DNA of 64,000 bases from the NCBI GenBank assembly GCA_013349285.1, contig DUZU01000006.1, positions 1 to 64,000 on the forward strand, read 5' to 3'. The translations under genes were made by a program, and so were the position numbers. The notes beneath the pieces were generated by a model. It was not told where the DNA came from. It did not search any database and saw only the letters and a list, made by a program, of their open reading frames with translations. The stretch comes from Deltaproteobacteria bacterium. GTDB lineage: Bacteria; Desulfobacterota; Desulfobulbia; Desulfobulbales; Desulfurivibrionaceae. Shown here in pieces: positions 30,010 through 39,700 of the stretch. Every line of letters starts with the position of its first letter. Within the stretch, counting starts at the first letter, position 1.

Positions 30010-31497
30010 TTAGCCGGCAATACCTGAAATTTTATCATCAAGATATTCAAGAAAATATTTCGAATCCAGCGGTTGGCCGGTCACCTTTTCAAGCAACTCA
30101 GTCGGCGGATAAACACTGCCGTGGCGATAAAGCTGCTCGGTCAGCCACTGCCTGATCTTAAAAAAATCGCCGGTGCCAATCGTCTGCTCATAATCGGAAT
30201 CAACCTTTTTATATTGCGCCCAGATCTGGGCGGCGGCCAGGTTGCCGATGGTATAGGTCGGAAAATAACCGAAACTGCCGTGGGACCAATGAATATCCTG
30301 GAGCACGCCGACCTCGTCCGAGCCGACCTTCACCCCGAGGTATTCATCATACTTTTCATTCCAGGCAACCGGCAGATCGGCCACCGCCAACGCTCCTTCC
30401 AACAAGGCTTTTTCCAACTCGAAACGGATCAACACATGAAGATTATAGCAGACCTCATCACTGTCCACCCTGATCAGGCCGGGCTCGACCCGGTTGATCC
30501 CCTGAATGAAACTCTCAAAATCAACCCCGGCAAACTGCGCGGGGAAAAAAGTCTGCAACTCAGGAAAAAACCGCTCCCAAAAAGGTCGGCTGCGGCCAAT
30601 GATATTTTCCCACAGCCGGGATTGAGACTCGTGAATCCCCAAAGACACGCCGTCATCGAGATGACTGTGGGCCAACTCGTCGCTGATCCCCTGCTCGTAA
30701 AGGGCATGGCCTCCCTCATGGAGGGCGCCGAAAACAAAATCCAGACCATGGGGCGAATAGCGATTGGTGACCCGCCGGTCATGATGGCCCAAGGTGGTGG
30801 AAAAAGGATGAATGGAGCGGGCAAGGCTGCCCCGATCAAAATCAAAGCCCATCGCCGCAAGCAGTCGCGCGGCAAAACGCTCCTGATCGGCCCCGGCAAA
30901 GGGCTCGGCAAACCTCAACCCGGGAGTACGCCCCTGCCATTTATGCACCCGGGCGATAAGCGGCTCTTTCAGCCGGGCAAACATCTGCTCGGTGGCGGCG
31001 GTGGTCAGCCCCTCTTCATAAATATCCAGCAAGGCATCATAGGGATGATCGGCATAGCCGAAATAATCCGCCTGCCGGCGGCTCATTACCACCAGCTTTT
31101 CGAGCAGAGGCCTAAACAGAGCAAAATCGGAGCGTTGCCGGGCCTCGACCCAGCAGGCCTGGGCCTCAGAGGTAAGTTGGGCAAATTCGGTGACAAAAGC
31201 CTCGGGCAGCTTGGTATTACGGTTATAACTTCGCCGCAACACCCGGACCAGGGCCTGCTCTACGCCGGAGAGCTCCGGTTGCTCCCCGGCCCGGGCAAGC
31301 AACTCCCCGAGCTTAGGATCAGTTTCCTGCCGATGCAGCAAACCGCTCAAGGTGGCGAACTGCCCGGCCCGGCCCGCCGCGGCCCGACGAGGCATCCCCA
31401 CCTCCTGATCCCACTGCATCAGGGCCATGATATGATGAAGATCAACAAGTTGCGCCGATCTTGCTTTCAAGGCTGCCATGGTATCCATAATACCCAC
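30010..31497 (-). CDS. Carboxypeptidase Taq (M32) metallopeptidase
   Basis: HHIMALMQWDQEVGMPRRAAAGRA...FVFGALHEGGHALYEQGI (HEXXH)...LGIHESQSRLWENIIGRS. Confidence 0.93.
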   Translation of the reverse strand: MGIMDTMAALKARSAQLVDLHHIMALMQWDQEVGMPRRAAAGRAGQFATLSGLLHRQETDPKLGELLARAGEQPELSGVEQALVRVLRRSYNRNTKLPEAFVTEFAQLTSEAQACWVEARQRSDFALFRPLLEKLVVMSRRQADYFGYADHPYDALLDIYEEGLTTAATEQMFARLKEPLIARVHKWQGRTPGLRFAEPFAGADQERFAARLLAAMGFDFDRGSLARSIHPFSTTLGHHDRRVTNRYSPHGLDFVFGALHEGGHALYEQGISDELAHSHLDDGVSLGIHESQSRLWENIIGRSRPFWERFFPELQTFFPAQFAGVDFESFIQGINRVEPGLIRVDSDEVCYNLHVLIRFELEKALLEGALAVADLPVAWNEKYDEYLGVKVGSDEVGVLQDIHWSHGSFGYFPTYTIGNLAAAQIWAQYKKVDSDYEQTIGTGDFFKIRQWLTEQLYRHGSVYPPTELLEKVTGQPLDSKYFLEYLDDKISGIAG

Positions 31498-31544
31498 CTG
31501 CTTTGCTTAAAACATATTTTTCAAGTTGGAGAATGATTGCAAAC

Positions 31545-31603
31545 GGAAAAAAACGACAGGCCCGACTCAAACATTCGCTCTTTAACACAAAGAGCCGGGC
31601 CCT
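31545..31603 (-). terminator. Probable rho-independent terminator for the REC-GGDEF gene
   Basis: Read on the minus strand: GGCCCG-GCTCTTT-GTGTT-AAAGAGC...CGGGCC followed shortly by TTTTTTT. Confidence 0.6.
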
Positions 31604-31676
31604 CATAAGGCTAAAACCGACACGAAAAAAGATCCGCCGCAACACGCCAGGCGGTGCGACCCTTTATCCTTATTGC

Positions 31677-32666
31677 TCAACTGCAATCAAGAGATACTCT
31701 GATCTGATTGGCCCCTTCGTTTTTGGCAAGATAGGCCGCCCCATCCGCCGCCGCAATCAAACCTTTCACATCATTGCCCTTGGCCGGTTGGGCCGTGGCC
31801 AACCCGATGCTGACGGTTAGAATTCCGTTTTTCTTCGAGCCCGCATGTTCAAGATGAGCGTCTTCAATCCTGTCCTGTATCTCCTGAGCCAGGGCCAAGA
31901 CATCATCACCCGGGGTATTGGGTAGAATAATCGCAAACTCATCGCCGCCGTAACGCACGATACTGTCGCCGGCCCGCTTGATGATGGCATTCAAAATCCC
32001 GGCAACCTTCTTCAGACAATTATCACCCGCTTCCCGGCCATACAATTCATTAAACGATGCAAAATCATCCAGGTCAATCATGACCAGAGAGATGGTGAGC
32101 CCTTCGCGCCTGGCCCGGTTCCACTCTTTTTCCAGGATTCGTGAAAAATACCGCCCGCTGCCGAGTTCGGTAAGGTTGTCGACCTGGGCCATCCCCATCA
32201 GCCGCTTGTTAATGGTATCGAGCTGATCGGTCAACTCCACCAACTCTTTTTCACGTCTTACCCGGCGGTCGATCTCCTCCTTCAGCTTCAGGGCGGAACG
32301 CACCCTGGCCAACAATTCCACCTCTTTTACCGGCTTGACGATATAGTCGATGGCGCCCGCGTTAAAGGCCTGCTCAAGGGCCTCGTCATCATCACGGACC
32401 GTGACCATGATCACCGGAATATGACTTAAATCCTTGACCGCCTTCAACCGGCGGCAGGTTTCGATGCCGTCCAGGCCGGGCATCATGACGTCAAGGAGCA
32501 CCAGATCAATCATTTTCTGCTCTTTGCTGTCGCGCATATCAGCCAACAGATCCAAAGCCTCCAAGCCGGAGCGGGCACAGTGAATATCATCATAGCCTTC
32601 CTGCTCAAGAATCTCCTCAAGGAGCATCAGATTGACCGGAGTATCATCTACTATTAAAATTGACAT
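31677..32666 (-). CDS. Response regulator with GGDEF diguanylate cyclase output (REC-GGDEF)
   Basis: ILIVDDTPVNLMLLEEIL...LVLLDVMMPGLDG...VRYGGDEFAIILPN with RAGD I-site. Confidence 0.95.
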   Translation of the reverse strand: MSILIVDDTPVNLMLLEEILEQEGYDDIHCARSGLEALDLLADMRDSKEQKMIDLVLLDVMMPGLDGIETCRRLKAVKDLSHIPVIMVTVRDDDEALEQAFNAGAIDYIVKPVKEVELLARVRSALKLKEEIDRRVRREKELVELTDQLDTINKRLMGMAQVDNLTELGSGRYFSRILEKEWNRARREGLTISLVMIDLDDFASFNELYGREAGDNCLKKVAGILNAIIKRAGDSIVRYGGDEFAIILPNTPGDDVLALAQEIQDRIEDAHLEHAGSKKNGILTVSIGLATAQPAKGNDVKGLIAAADGAAYLAKNEGANQIRVSLDCS

Positions 32667-32855
32667 ATTTCCCTCAAAAACATATTTATCTTTCCTTTGC
32701 CGTCACCCCGAACCCTTGCTCCGTAACCGCGAACCAACTAAGCCCGAAGGATCGGACACCCCCAGTGAAAGAAGTCCACCCACAATTTTATCTTACAAAA
32801 TTAAAATCAGTATTGTATACATTTTAAAACATCAATCCAGCAAAAAGGAAAATCG

Positions 32856-33341
32856 GTGTATACCCCCATTATCGGCAGCCTGGCATATGTTGTGTCCCCG
32901 GACGGCAAGCAAACCCTTCTTGTCCATCGTAATGCCCGAAGCCACGATACCCATCTCAACAAATACAACGGTCTCGGCGGCAAAATGCGGGCCGATGAAG
33001 ATGTAGTTACCTGCATCAAAAGGGAAATCCGGGAAGAAGCCGGAATAGAATGCGACTCAATTATGTTGCGGGGCACCATCAATTGGACCGGATTCGGACC
33101 CCAAGGAGAAAACTGGCTCGGCTTTATTTTCCGCATCGATCGTTTCAGCGGAACCCCTTACCAGGCGAATAATGAAGGAACCCTCGCCTGGCACCCCATC
33201 GACCGCCTCCACGAGCTCCCCATGTGGGAAGGCGACCGATTCTTTCTGCCCCTGGTCTTCGACCATGACCAGCGGATCTTCCACGGTCACATGCCATATA
33301 GTGACGGCAAGCCCATCAGCTGGACCTATACCAGAATCTAG
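32856..33341 (+). CDS. NUDIX hydrolase (MutT/8-oxo-dGTPase-like)
   Basis: GLGGKMRADEDVVTCIKREIREEAGIECDSI matches the Nudix box; GTG start. Confidence 0.92.
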   Translation: MYTPIIGSLAYVVSPDGKQTLLVHRNARSHDTHLNKYNGLGGKMRADEDVVTCIKREIREEAGIECDSIMLRGTINWTGFGPQGENWLGFIFRIDRFSGTPYQANNEGTLAWHPIDRLHELPMWEGDRFFLPLVFDHDQRIFHGHMPYSDGKPISWTYTRI

Positions 33342-33547
33342 CTCAACCTAAAAAACCATCCGCCGATTTTCCCCATTAACCGACAAGCCTGGTTCATGCA
33401 TAACTCGCCTATCACCTACCGGCCGACTTTATTACCAGAAAAACCCAAAACCGGCAATAACAGCCAAACCACATTATTCCGCCAAGTTACCCAACTACCC
33501 AACCAACTCTCGTCACAAAAAAAATGCCCACGGCAACCGAGAACCAC

Positions 33548-33563
33548 TACATAGGCCTATGTA
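33548..33563. promoter_or_regulatory. 16-bp perfect palindrome, candidate operator upstream of the hybrid kinase/fad cluster
   Basis: TACATAGGCCTATGTA, ~120 bp upstream of the kinase start; AT-rich TTGTATAGTATG follows. Confidence 0.4.
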
Positions 33564-33683
33564 TTAGGGTGGACAACGATTTTATTATTGTATAGTATGT
33601 GATTAAATATTTTTTTGGGGGGGAGGATTGCACATAGGGAAAAAAAACAATTCGTCATAGCGCTTACACACTTGTGAGACCAC

Positions 33684-36600
33684 ATGATAACGCTTAACAC
33701 AGCCGCCAAGTGCTACAACCGCGTTGCAGAAACATGTTTTTCTGCGCCCGATGCTTGCTTGATCAAGCTCATCCTTTTCATCCTCTTTTTTATCGCACAA
33801 CCGGTTGCCGCCGCCCCAAGCATTTTGCAGATAACCCAGGACCGCAATGAATATTCGCTGGGCCGCCATCTTGATCTCTTGGAAGACGTGGGCAGGCAGT
33901 TGACCATCGAGGAGATAACTTCTCCGCTGCACCGGGCGAACTTCAGCCCTTCCTCCTGGGAAACCCCTAACTTCGGCTTCACCTCCTCCGCAATCTGGGC
34001 CAGATTCACCTTGGCCAACAATCAGGCCGAGGCCATTGATTACTTTCTGGAAATAAAATACCCACTGCTCGACCATATCGACCTCTACACCCCTGACAAC
34101 TCCGGTAACTTTATAGTTACCAAGGGCGGCGACTATGCGCCGTTTGGGGAGAGAATGATCAGTTATCGCAATATCATTTTCCCGATCCAGCTCGATGCGG
34201 GACAACAAAAAACCTTTTACCTGCGTTGCGAAACCAGCAGCACCCTCAACCTGCCGCTCAGTCTCCATTCACCCGCGGGCCTCGTCAAGAAAATAAACCT
34301 GGAACAGACATTGCTCGGGCTTTATTACGGCATTCTGCTGGTGATGATGATCTACAATCTTTTCATCTATCTAGGCCTGCGCGACACGAGTTATCTCTAT
34401 TACGTACTGTTTGTTTTCAGCTATATGCTGTTCCAACTCAGCCTCAACGGCATGGCTTTCGAATATTTCTGGCCCAACCTGATCTGGTGGGCAAACAGCA
34501 GCACCCCCTTACTTATTTTCATCGCCTATATTTTTGCAACCCAGTTCGCCCGCACCATCCTGGATACGGAAAAAAATGTCCCCACCATCGACAAAATACT
34601 GCAGAACTGCATCGTGCTTGCCGTTACCGGCTCACTGGCCAGCCTCGTTTTCGATTATGCCACGAGCATTCGCCTGGCGACAATGTTCAGCCTCACGGTT
34701 TTTATTCACATCTTCGCCGGGTTCAAATGCATGGTACAGGGGTATCACCCGGCCCGTTATTACTTTTGCGCCTGGTCGATCTCTCTAATGGGGGTTACCT
34801 GTTACGCCCTGAAAAGTCTGGGTATTTTACCATATACCTTCCTCACCCAATGGGGAATGCAGATCGGCTCGGCCTGGGAAGTAATATTACTCTCCATGGC
34901 CCTGGCCAATCGCTTCCATTTGACCAACAATGAAAACAAAGAAATACTGCTGTCATATTCTTCCCGCCTTGAGGAAACACACCGTAAACTTGAAGAATCA
35001 TATATCAAACTAGAAGATTTCAATGCCGAGCTTGAAAACATTGTTCGGGAACGAACCGCCGACCTCACCAGCCTCAATGAAAACCTGGCCCACGAAGTTG
35101 AAAAAAGAAAAATCGCTGAAGAAAAAGCGGAGGCGGCCAGCAGAGCAAAATCGCAGTTTCTCGCCTCAATGAGCCACGAAATCAGAACGCCGATGAATGC
35201 AATCCTCGGCATGGCAAACCTTGCCGCCAAAACAGCCAACACCCCAAAGCTGCAGCAGTACATCAACATAATTATGGAATCGGGGAACTCGCTTTTAAAT
35301 CTGATCAACGACATCCTCGATTTCTCAAAAATCGAGGCGGGCCGTCTGGACATCGAGCGAATCAACTTCGACCTGTTCGAGACCCTTGATAGCTTAGCCG
35401 ACATGTTCAGTCGACAAATTTACCAGAAAGGCTTGGAACTGATCGTCATCGTGGAGCCCAATGTGCCAGGCGCCGTTATCGGCGATCCCCTGAGGTTACG
35501 CCAGGTACTCGTCAACCTGATAAACAATGCGATCAAATTTACCGACAAAGGTGAGATCGTCATCAAGGTTTCCGAGGTGGGGGGCAATCCCAACAAAACC
35601 CTCCTCAATTTTTCCGTGCATGACACGGGCAGCGGCATCAATCATAAACAGATCAAAAAACTCTTCGGCGAATACGTCCAGGCCGACAGTTCCGTCACCC
35701 GCGTTTATGGCGGAACCGGGCTGGGACTCGCCATCAGCCGACAGATCGTCAACCTGATGGGTGGCGATATTACGGCGGAAAGTATTGAAGGCCGGGGCAG
35801 CACTTTCCGGTTTACAATCAAACTCTCTGTCCAACCCACGGAAAGGCAACAGCAATTCAGGTTACCCGCCGCTTACTCAGACACCGAAATCATCTTGGCG
35901 GAAAACCATCCCGCTCTCCGCCAAGCCATAACCAAGATGCTCGCCGGGTTCGGTTGCCGGATCAAAGAAATTACCGGCAAGGAAGAACTTGACACCAGCC
36001 TGTCCTCCCCTGCTTTGCCGCTGGTCATCATAGATTTAGATCACATGCTCCCCTTGGTTGACAAGGCCCGGATTATGGCAACATTACAACTCCGGCAAGC
36101 ACAACAACAGCAAACAAACATCATTGTCCTCTCAGCCCCGACCACCGATATTTCACTTAAAAAAATGGCCCTGCCCCAATCTATCGAGCTGCTCAGCAAG
36201 CCGATCAAGCAATCGGAACTGTTCACCCTGCTCTGCTCAAAAATCACCGGCGCATCACCCGAAAAAAACAGCTCCCCCACCCGTTCGACGCAACCAATAA
36301 GCCTATCAGACCTGGGCCGGGGCCTTGCCAACAAAAAGATCCTGATCGTGGAAGATGATGAAGTAAATCAACAAGTTTCATCTCACCTCTTGACAAACAT
36401 GGGCATATTAGTTGATATAACCAACAATGGTCAAGAGGCGCTCGATATCCTCAAAACCAAAAGTTATGATGCAATAATCATGGACATCTACATGCCGGTG
36501 ATGGATGGTTTGGATGCGACCCGCGCCATCAGAAACACATTATCGCTGGATATTCCCGTCATTGCCCTGACCGCCAACGCAATGAAAGAAGACAAAGAAA

Positions 36601-36710
36601 AATATATGGCCGCCGGGATGACCGACTACCTGACCAAGCCCATCGACATTGATAAGCTTTGTGCTTGTTTAAGGAAATGGACCATACAGGAGAACGCGGC
36701 AAATGAATAA
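33684..36710 (+). CDS. Hybrid sensor kinase: 7TMR-DISM sensor, HisKA, HATPase, degenerate REC, canonical REC
   Basis: Seven-TM block after a periplasmic DISMED2-like domain; SHEIRTPMNAILGMANLA; GGTGLGLAISRQIVNLMGG; KILIVEDDEVNQQVSSHLL...DAIIMDIYMPVMDG. Confidence 0.93.
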   Translation: MITLNTAAKCYNRVAETCFSAPDACLIKLILFILFFIAQPVAAAPSILQITQDRNEYSLGRHLDLLEDVGRQLTIEEITSPLHRANFSPSSWETPNFGFTSSAIWARFTLANNQAEAIDYFLEIKYPLLDHIDLYTPDNSGNFIVTKGGDYAPFGERMISYRNIIFPIQLDAGQQKTFYLRCETSSTLNLPLSLHSPAGLVKKINLEQTLLGLYYGILLVMMIYNLFIYLGLRDTSYLYYVLFVFSYMLFQLSLNGMAFEYFWPNLIWWANSSTPLLIFIAYIFATQFARTILDTEKNVPTIDKILQNCIVLAVTGSLASLVFDYATSIRLATMFSLTVFIHIFAGFKCMVQGYHPARYYFCAWSISLMGVTCYALKSLGILPYTFLTQWGMQIGSAWEVILLSMALANRFHLTNNENKEILLSYSSRLEETHRKLEESYIKLEDFNAELENIVRERTADLTSLNENLAHEVEKRKIAEEKAEAASRAKSQFLASMSHEIRTPMNAILGMANLAAKTANTPKLQQYINIIMESGNSLLNLINDILDFSKIEAGRLDIERINFDLFETLDSLADMFSRQIYQKGLELIVIVEPNVPGAVIGDPLRLRQVLVNLINNAIKFTDKGEIVIKVSEVGGNPNKTLLNFSVHDTGSGINHKQIKKLFGEYVQADSSVTRVYGGTGLGLAISRQIVNLMGGDITAESIEGRGSTFRFTIKLSVQPTERQQQFRLPAAYSDTEIILAENHPALRQAITKMLAGFGCRIKEITGKEELDTSLSSPALPLVIIDLDHMLPLVDKARIMATLQLRQAQQQQTNIIVLSAPTTDISLKKMALPQSIELLSKPIKQSELFTLLCSKITGASPEKNSSPTRSTQPISLSDLGRGLANKKILIVEDDEVNQQVSSHLLTNMGILVDITNNGQEALDILKTKSYDAIIMDIYMPVMDGLDATRAIRNTLSLDIPVIALTANAMKEDKEKYMAAGMTDYLTKPIDIDKLCACLRKWTIQENAANE

Positions 36711-36716
36711 ATCGAC

Positions 36717-38396
36717 ATGCAAAAATACGCCCACCCCACACTGAACCGACTCATAGACCAAAGCGCCGAGGCTTACCCTGAGCTGCCCGCCGTCGGCTTT
36801 GCCTTTGAAACAGCCTTAACCTATCAAGAATTTCACCAAAAAATCCTGTTAACCGCGGCCCAGTTAAAAAAAATAGGCATTAAAAAGGGGGACAGACTCG
36901 CCATCCTGGCGGAGAACTCACCCCAATGGGGAATCGCCTATTTCGCCATTGTCCGCCTGGGCGCCGTCGCGGTACCGATTCTCCCCGATTTTACGGAGTC
37001 GGACGTAAAACACATTATTAATGAAGCAAAAATTAAAATCCTGTTCACCACCCAAAAACAATTTGAAAAACTCTACGAACTTAACCTAACCGGTTTAAAG
37101 TCCGTAATCGCCCTGGACGATGCCCCGGACCAAAACAGAATTATTACGCCGACCCCTTTTTCCAAATTCCTGGCCGAACCCCTGCCGGAGCAGGCCGCTG
37201 ACAACAATGACGATGCCCTGCTAACAGCAGAAGATACAGCCTCGATTATTTACACCTCCGGAACCTCGGGCCACTCAAAGGCCGTCATCTTGACCCACAA
37301 TAATTTCACCAACAACGTCAGATCAACCGAAGCAATCTTTGCCGGCGAATCAATAGACAACTGGACCTTTCTTTCCATCCTCCCCATGTCCCACGCCTAT
37401 GAGTTCACCATCAGCTTCCTGACCCCATTAGCCAACGGCTGCCGGATTGTGTACGCGGGACAAACCCCGACCCCAACCATTCTTGAAAAAATCTGCAAAA
37501 CCGAGCAACCGAACATCATGTGCATGGTACCCATGGTCATAGAAAAGATCTACAAGAAGAAAATCCTGCCGGCAATCAACAACAGCATCATATTAAAAAC
37601 AGCAATCAAGATTCCTTTGCTTCGCAAAAAAGTCCTAAGAAAAATAGGCAAAAATCTCTGTAATTTTTTCGGCGGCAAGTTAAAAATTGCCGCCATCGGC
37701 GGAGCGCCCTTGAATATTGAGGTTGAACATTTCCTTAAAGATGCCGGCTTTCCTTATCTGGTCGGGTACGGACTCACCGAAGCATCCCCCTTAATCAGCG
37801 CCGGCCCCTATGGCGACGATATTCCCGTCGGGTCATGCGGCAAACCGATCCTGAACCTAGAGGTGAAAATCGTACACCCCAACCCTAAAACCGGCGTTGG
37901 CGAGGTTTATGCCAGGGGGCAAAATATCATGGCCGGCTATATGAACAACCAAGAAGCCACCGCGGAAACCATTACCGCCGATGGCTGGCTTGCCACCGGC
38001 GACCTCGGATTTATCGACCAGGCCGGCTACCTCTTCCTCAAGGGCCGAAGCAAAAGTGTTATCGTGCTTTCCCACGGAGAAAACATTTACCCGGAAACCA
38101 TTGAGGACAAAATAAACTCTTTCCAGCAGGTGGTTGAATCTCTGGTTGTTGAATGCAACAACCGACTTGAAGCTCGGGTCTTTCTCGATTATGATCTGAT
38201 CGATCAAAAAACCAAAGGCAAAAACCAGCAGGAGAAGCTGAGCTATATTAATGAAATTCTCGCCGACATCAAAAAAAACGTGAACGACAACCTGCCCCAA
38301 TACTCCAAAATCAGTGAAATTATGGAACACCAGGAACCGTTTATCAAAACAGCCACGCATAAAATAAAGCGCTACCTGTATTACGGTGCAAACTAA
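36717..38396 (+). CDS. AMP-dependent acyl-CoA synthetase/ligase (FadD-like)
   Basis: IIYTSGTSGHSKAVILTHNNF; GYGLTEASPLIS; WLATGDLGFIDQAGYLFLKGRSKSVIVLSHGENIYPETIE. Confidence 0.93.
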   Translation: MQKYAHPTLNRLIDQSAEAYPELPAVGFAFETALTYQEFHQKILLTAAQLKKIGIKKGDRLAILAENSPQWGIAYFAIVRLGAVAVPILPDFTESDVKHIINEAKIKILFTTQKQFEKLYELNLTGLKSVIALDDAPDQNRIITPTPFSKFLAEPLPEQAADNNDDALLTAEDTASIIYTSGTSGHSKAVILTHNNFTNNVRSTEAIFAGESIDNWTFLSILPMSHAYEFTISFLTPLANGCRIVYAGQTPTPTILEKICKTEQPNIMCMVPMVIEKIYKKKILPAINNSIILKTAIKIPLLRKKVLRKIGKNLCNFFGGKLKIAAIGGAPLNIEVEHFLKDAGFPYLVGYGLTEASPLISAGPYGDDIPVGSCGKPILNLEVKIVHPNPKTGVGEVYARGQNIMAGYMNNQEATAETITADGWLATGDLGFIDQAGYLFLKGRSKSVIVLSHGENIYPETIEDKINSFQQVVESLVVECNNRLEARVFLDYDLIDQKTKGKNQQEKLSYINEILADIKKNVNDNLPQYSKISEIMEHQEPFIKTATHKIKRYLYYGAN

Positions 38397-38425
38397 TTAT
38401 TTTTGCAATTAAAGATGGGGGAAAG

Positions 38426-39688
38426 ATGAAAAAGAAAATCACAGTTATAACCTTGGCCACAATTATTGCCGCCACCGGCACCGCATTCGGCTCCGGCTAC
38501 CGGATTCCTGAACAATCAATGAACTCGGTGGCCTTGAGCGGCGCCTATGTCGCCAACACCCAAGGCGCCGATACCAGCTACTTCAACCCGGCCAACATGG
38601 GTTGGCTGGCTGATGGCTGGCATAGCGAGGCAAACCTCGGCTACATCCACCTGACAAGCATCGATTACGCAGACAACGACACCCCGGCTAAAAACGGCAG
38701 CTCAAAAAAGGAAGATTTCCTTCTGCCGCAACTGCACCTCGTCTCACCCGCTTTTGGCAATTTCCGGTTCGGCCTTTCCGTCACCTACCCGGCCGGCCTG
38801 TCAAAACGATGGGAGGCGGCCTTTCCGAAATCTTCGGCAGAAGACTTCACCCTGAAAACCTATGAGTTCAACCCCACTGTTTCATATAAAATTTCCGACC
38901 GGATCGCAATCGGCGGCGGCGCTCGAATCATCCACAGCACCGGTAAGGTCAAAAGCACCGCGGTAGATCCAATCCCAGGGACAGTCTCGCTTTTAATCAG
39001 AGACATGAAAGGCGACACCACCGAGTATGGCTACAACCTGGCTCTTACGATTAAACCTGTAACAAACCTCACCTTGGCAGCAACCTATCGCTCCAAGGTC
39101 GACCTCGATGAAGAAGGAGACGCCACCTTGCTGGCGATGAGCCCTGCTGGAGGCGGAACCGTGATCGGCACTTATTCCGGGGGGGCCAGCGTGTCCGTAC
39201 CAGTACCGGCAGTGCTTACCTTTGGTGCAGCCTACACCTTTGACCGGACCACGGTGGAGCTCACCTATGACAAAACATACTGGAATGCCTATGAGCAACT
39301 CGATTTCAATTACACCGGCGCCTTAACCGACCCATTCAATATCCTCACCCCGGCCTTTGATACTCCCCGGGCCAGAAACTGGACCAACTCCGAAGCCTAC
39401 CGGATCGGGGTCACCCACCAATTTAACGAACAATGGACCATGATGGCCGCATTTGCCATTGACAAAAACCCGGTGCCCGACAATACTCTCGCCTTTGAAT
39501 TACCGGATTCCGATGCCAAGATTTATTCCATCGGCGCAAGGTATCAGTACAACGACAAACTGCTGGTCGGCCTGGCTTACCTGTATGACGACAAGGAAAG
39601 CCGCACCGTTACCAACTCCTCGGTGGACGGCACCTTTGACAACGCGGCAGCCCATCTTGTTTCGGCAAATCTCCAATACCGGTTTTAA
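38426..39688 (+). CDS. OmpP1/FadL/TodX family outer-membrane transporter
   Basis: Signal peptide; GSGYRIPEQSMNSVALSGAYVANTQGADTSYFNPANMGWL; beta-barrel C-terminus ending in LQYRF. Confidence 0.92.
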   Translation: MKKKITVITLATIIAATGTAFGSGYRIPEQSMNSVALSGAYVANTQGADTSYFNPANMGWLADGWHSEANLGYIHLTSIDYADNDTPAKNGSSKKEDFLLPQLHLVSPAFGNFRFGLSVTYPAGLSKRWEAAFPKSSAEDFTLKTYEFNPTVSYKISDRIAIGGGARIIHSTGKVKSTAVDPIPGTVSLLIRDMKGDTTEYGYNLALTIKPVTNLTLAATYRSKVDLDEEGDATLLAMSPAGGGTVIGTYSGGASVSVPVPAVLTFGAAYTFDRTTVELTYDKTYWNAYEQLDFNYTGALTDPFNILTPAFDTPRARNWTNSEAYRIGVTHQFNEQWTMMAAFAIDKNPVPDNTLAFELPDSDAKIYSIGARYQYNDKLLVGLAYLYDDKESRTVTNSSVDGTFDNAAAHLVSANLQYRF

Positions 39689-39700
39689 TATTTATCCATC

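Noticed and set aside
30073-31536. Plus-strand 487-aa ORF antisense to the M32 carboxypeptidase
   Set aside because: Long, but the opposite strand has the full M32 motif set (HEGGH...); this translation has no known motif and low-complexity composition.
33608-33624. T-run followed by G7 upstream of the hybrid kinase as a phase-variation tract
   Set aside because: Intergenic and only 7 G long; no evidence of length variation available.
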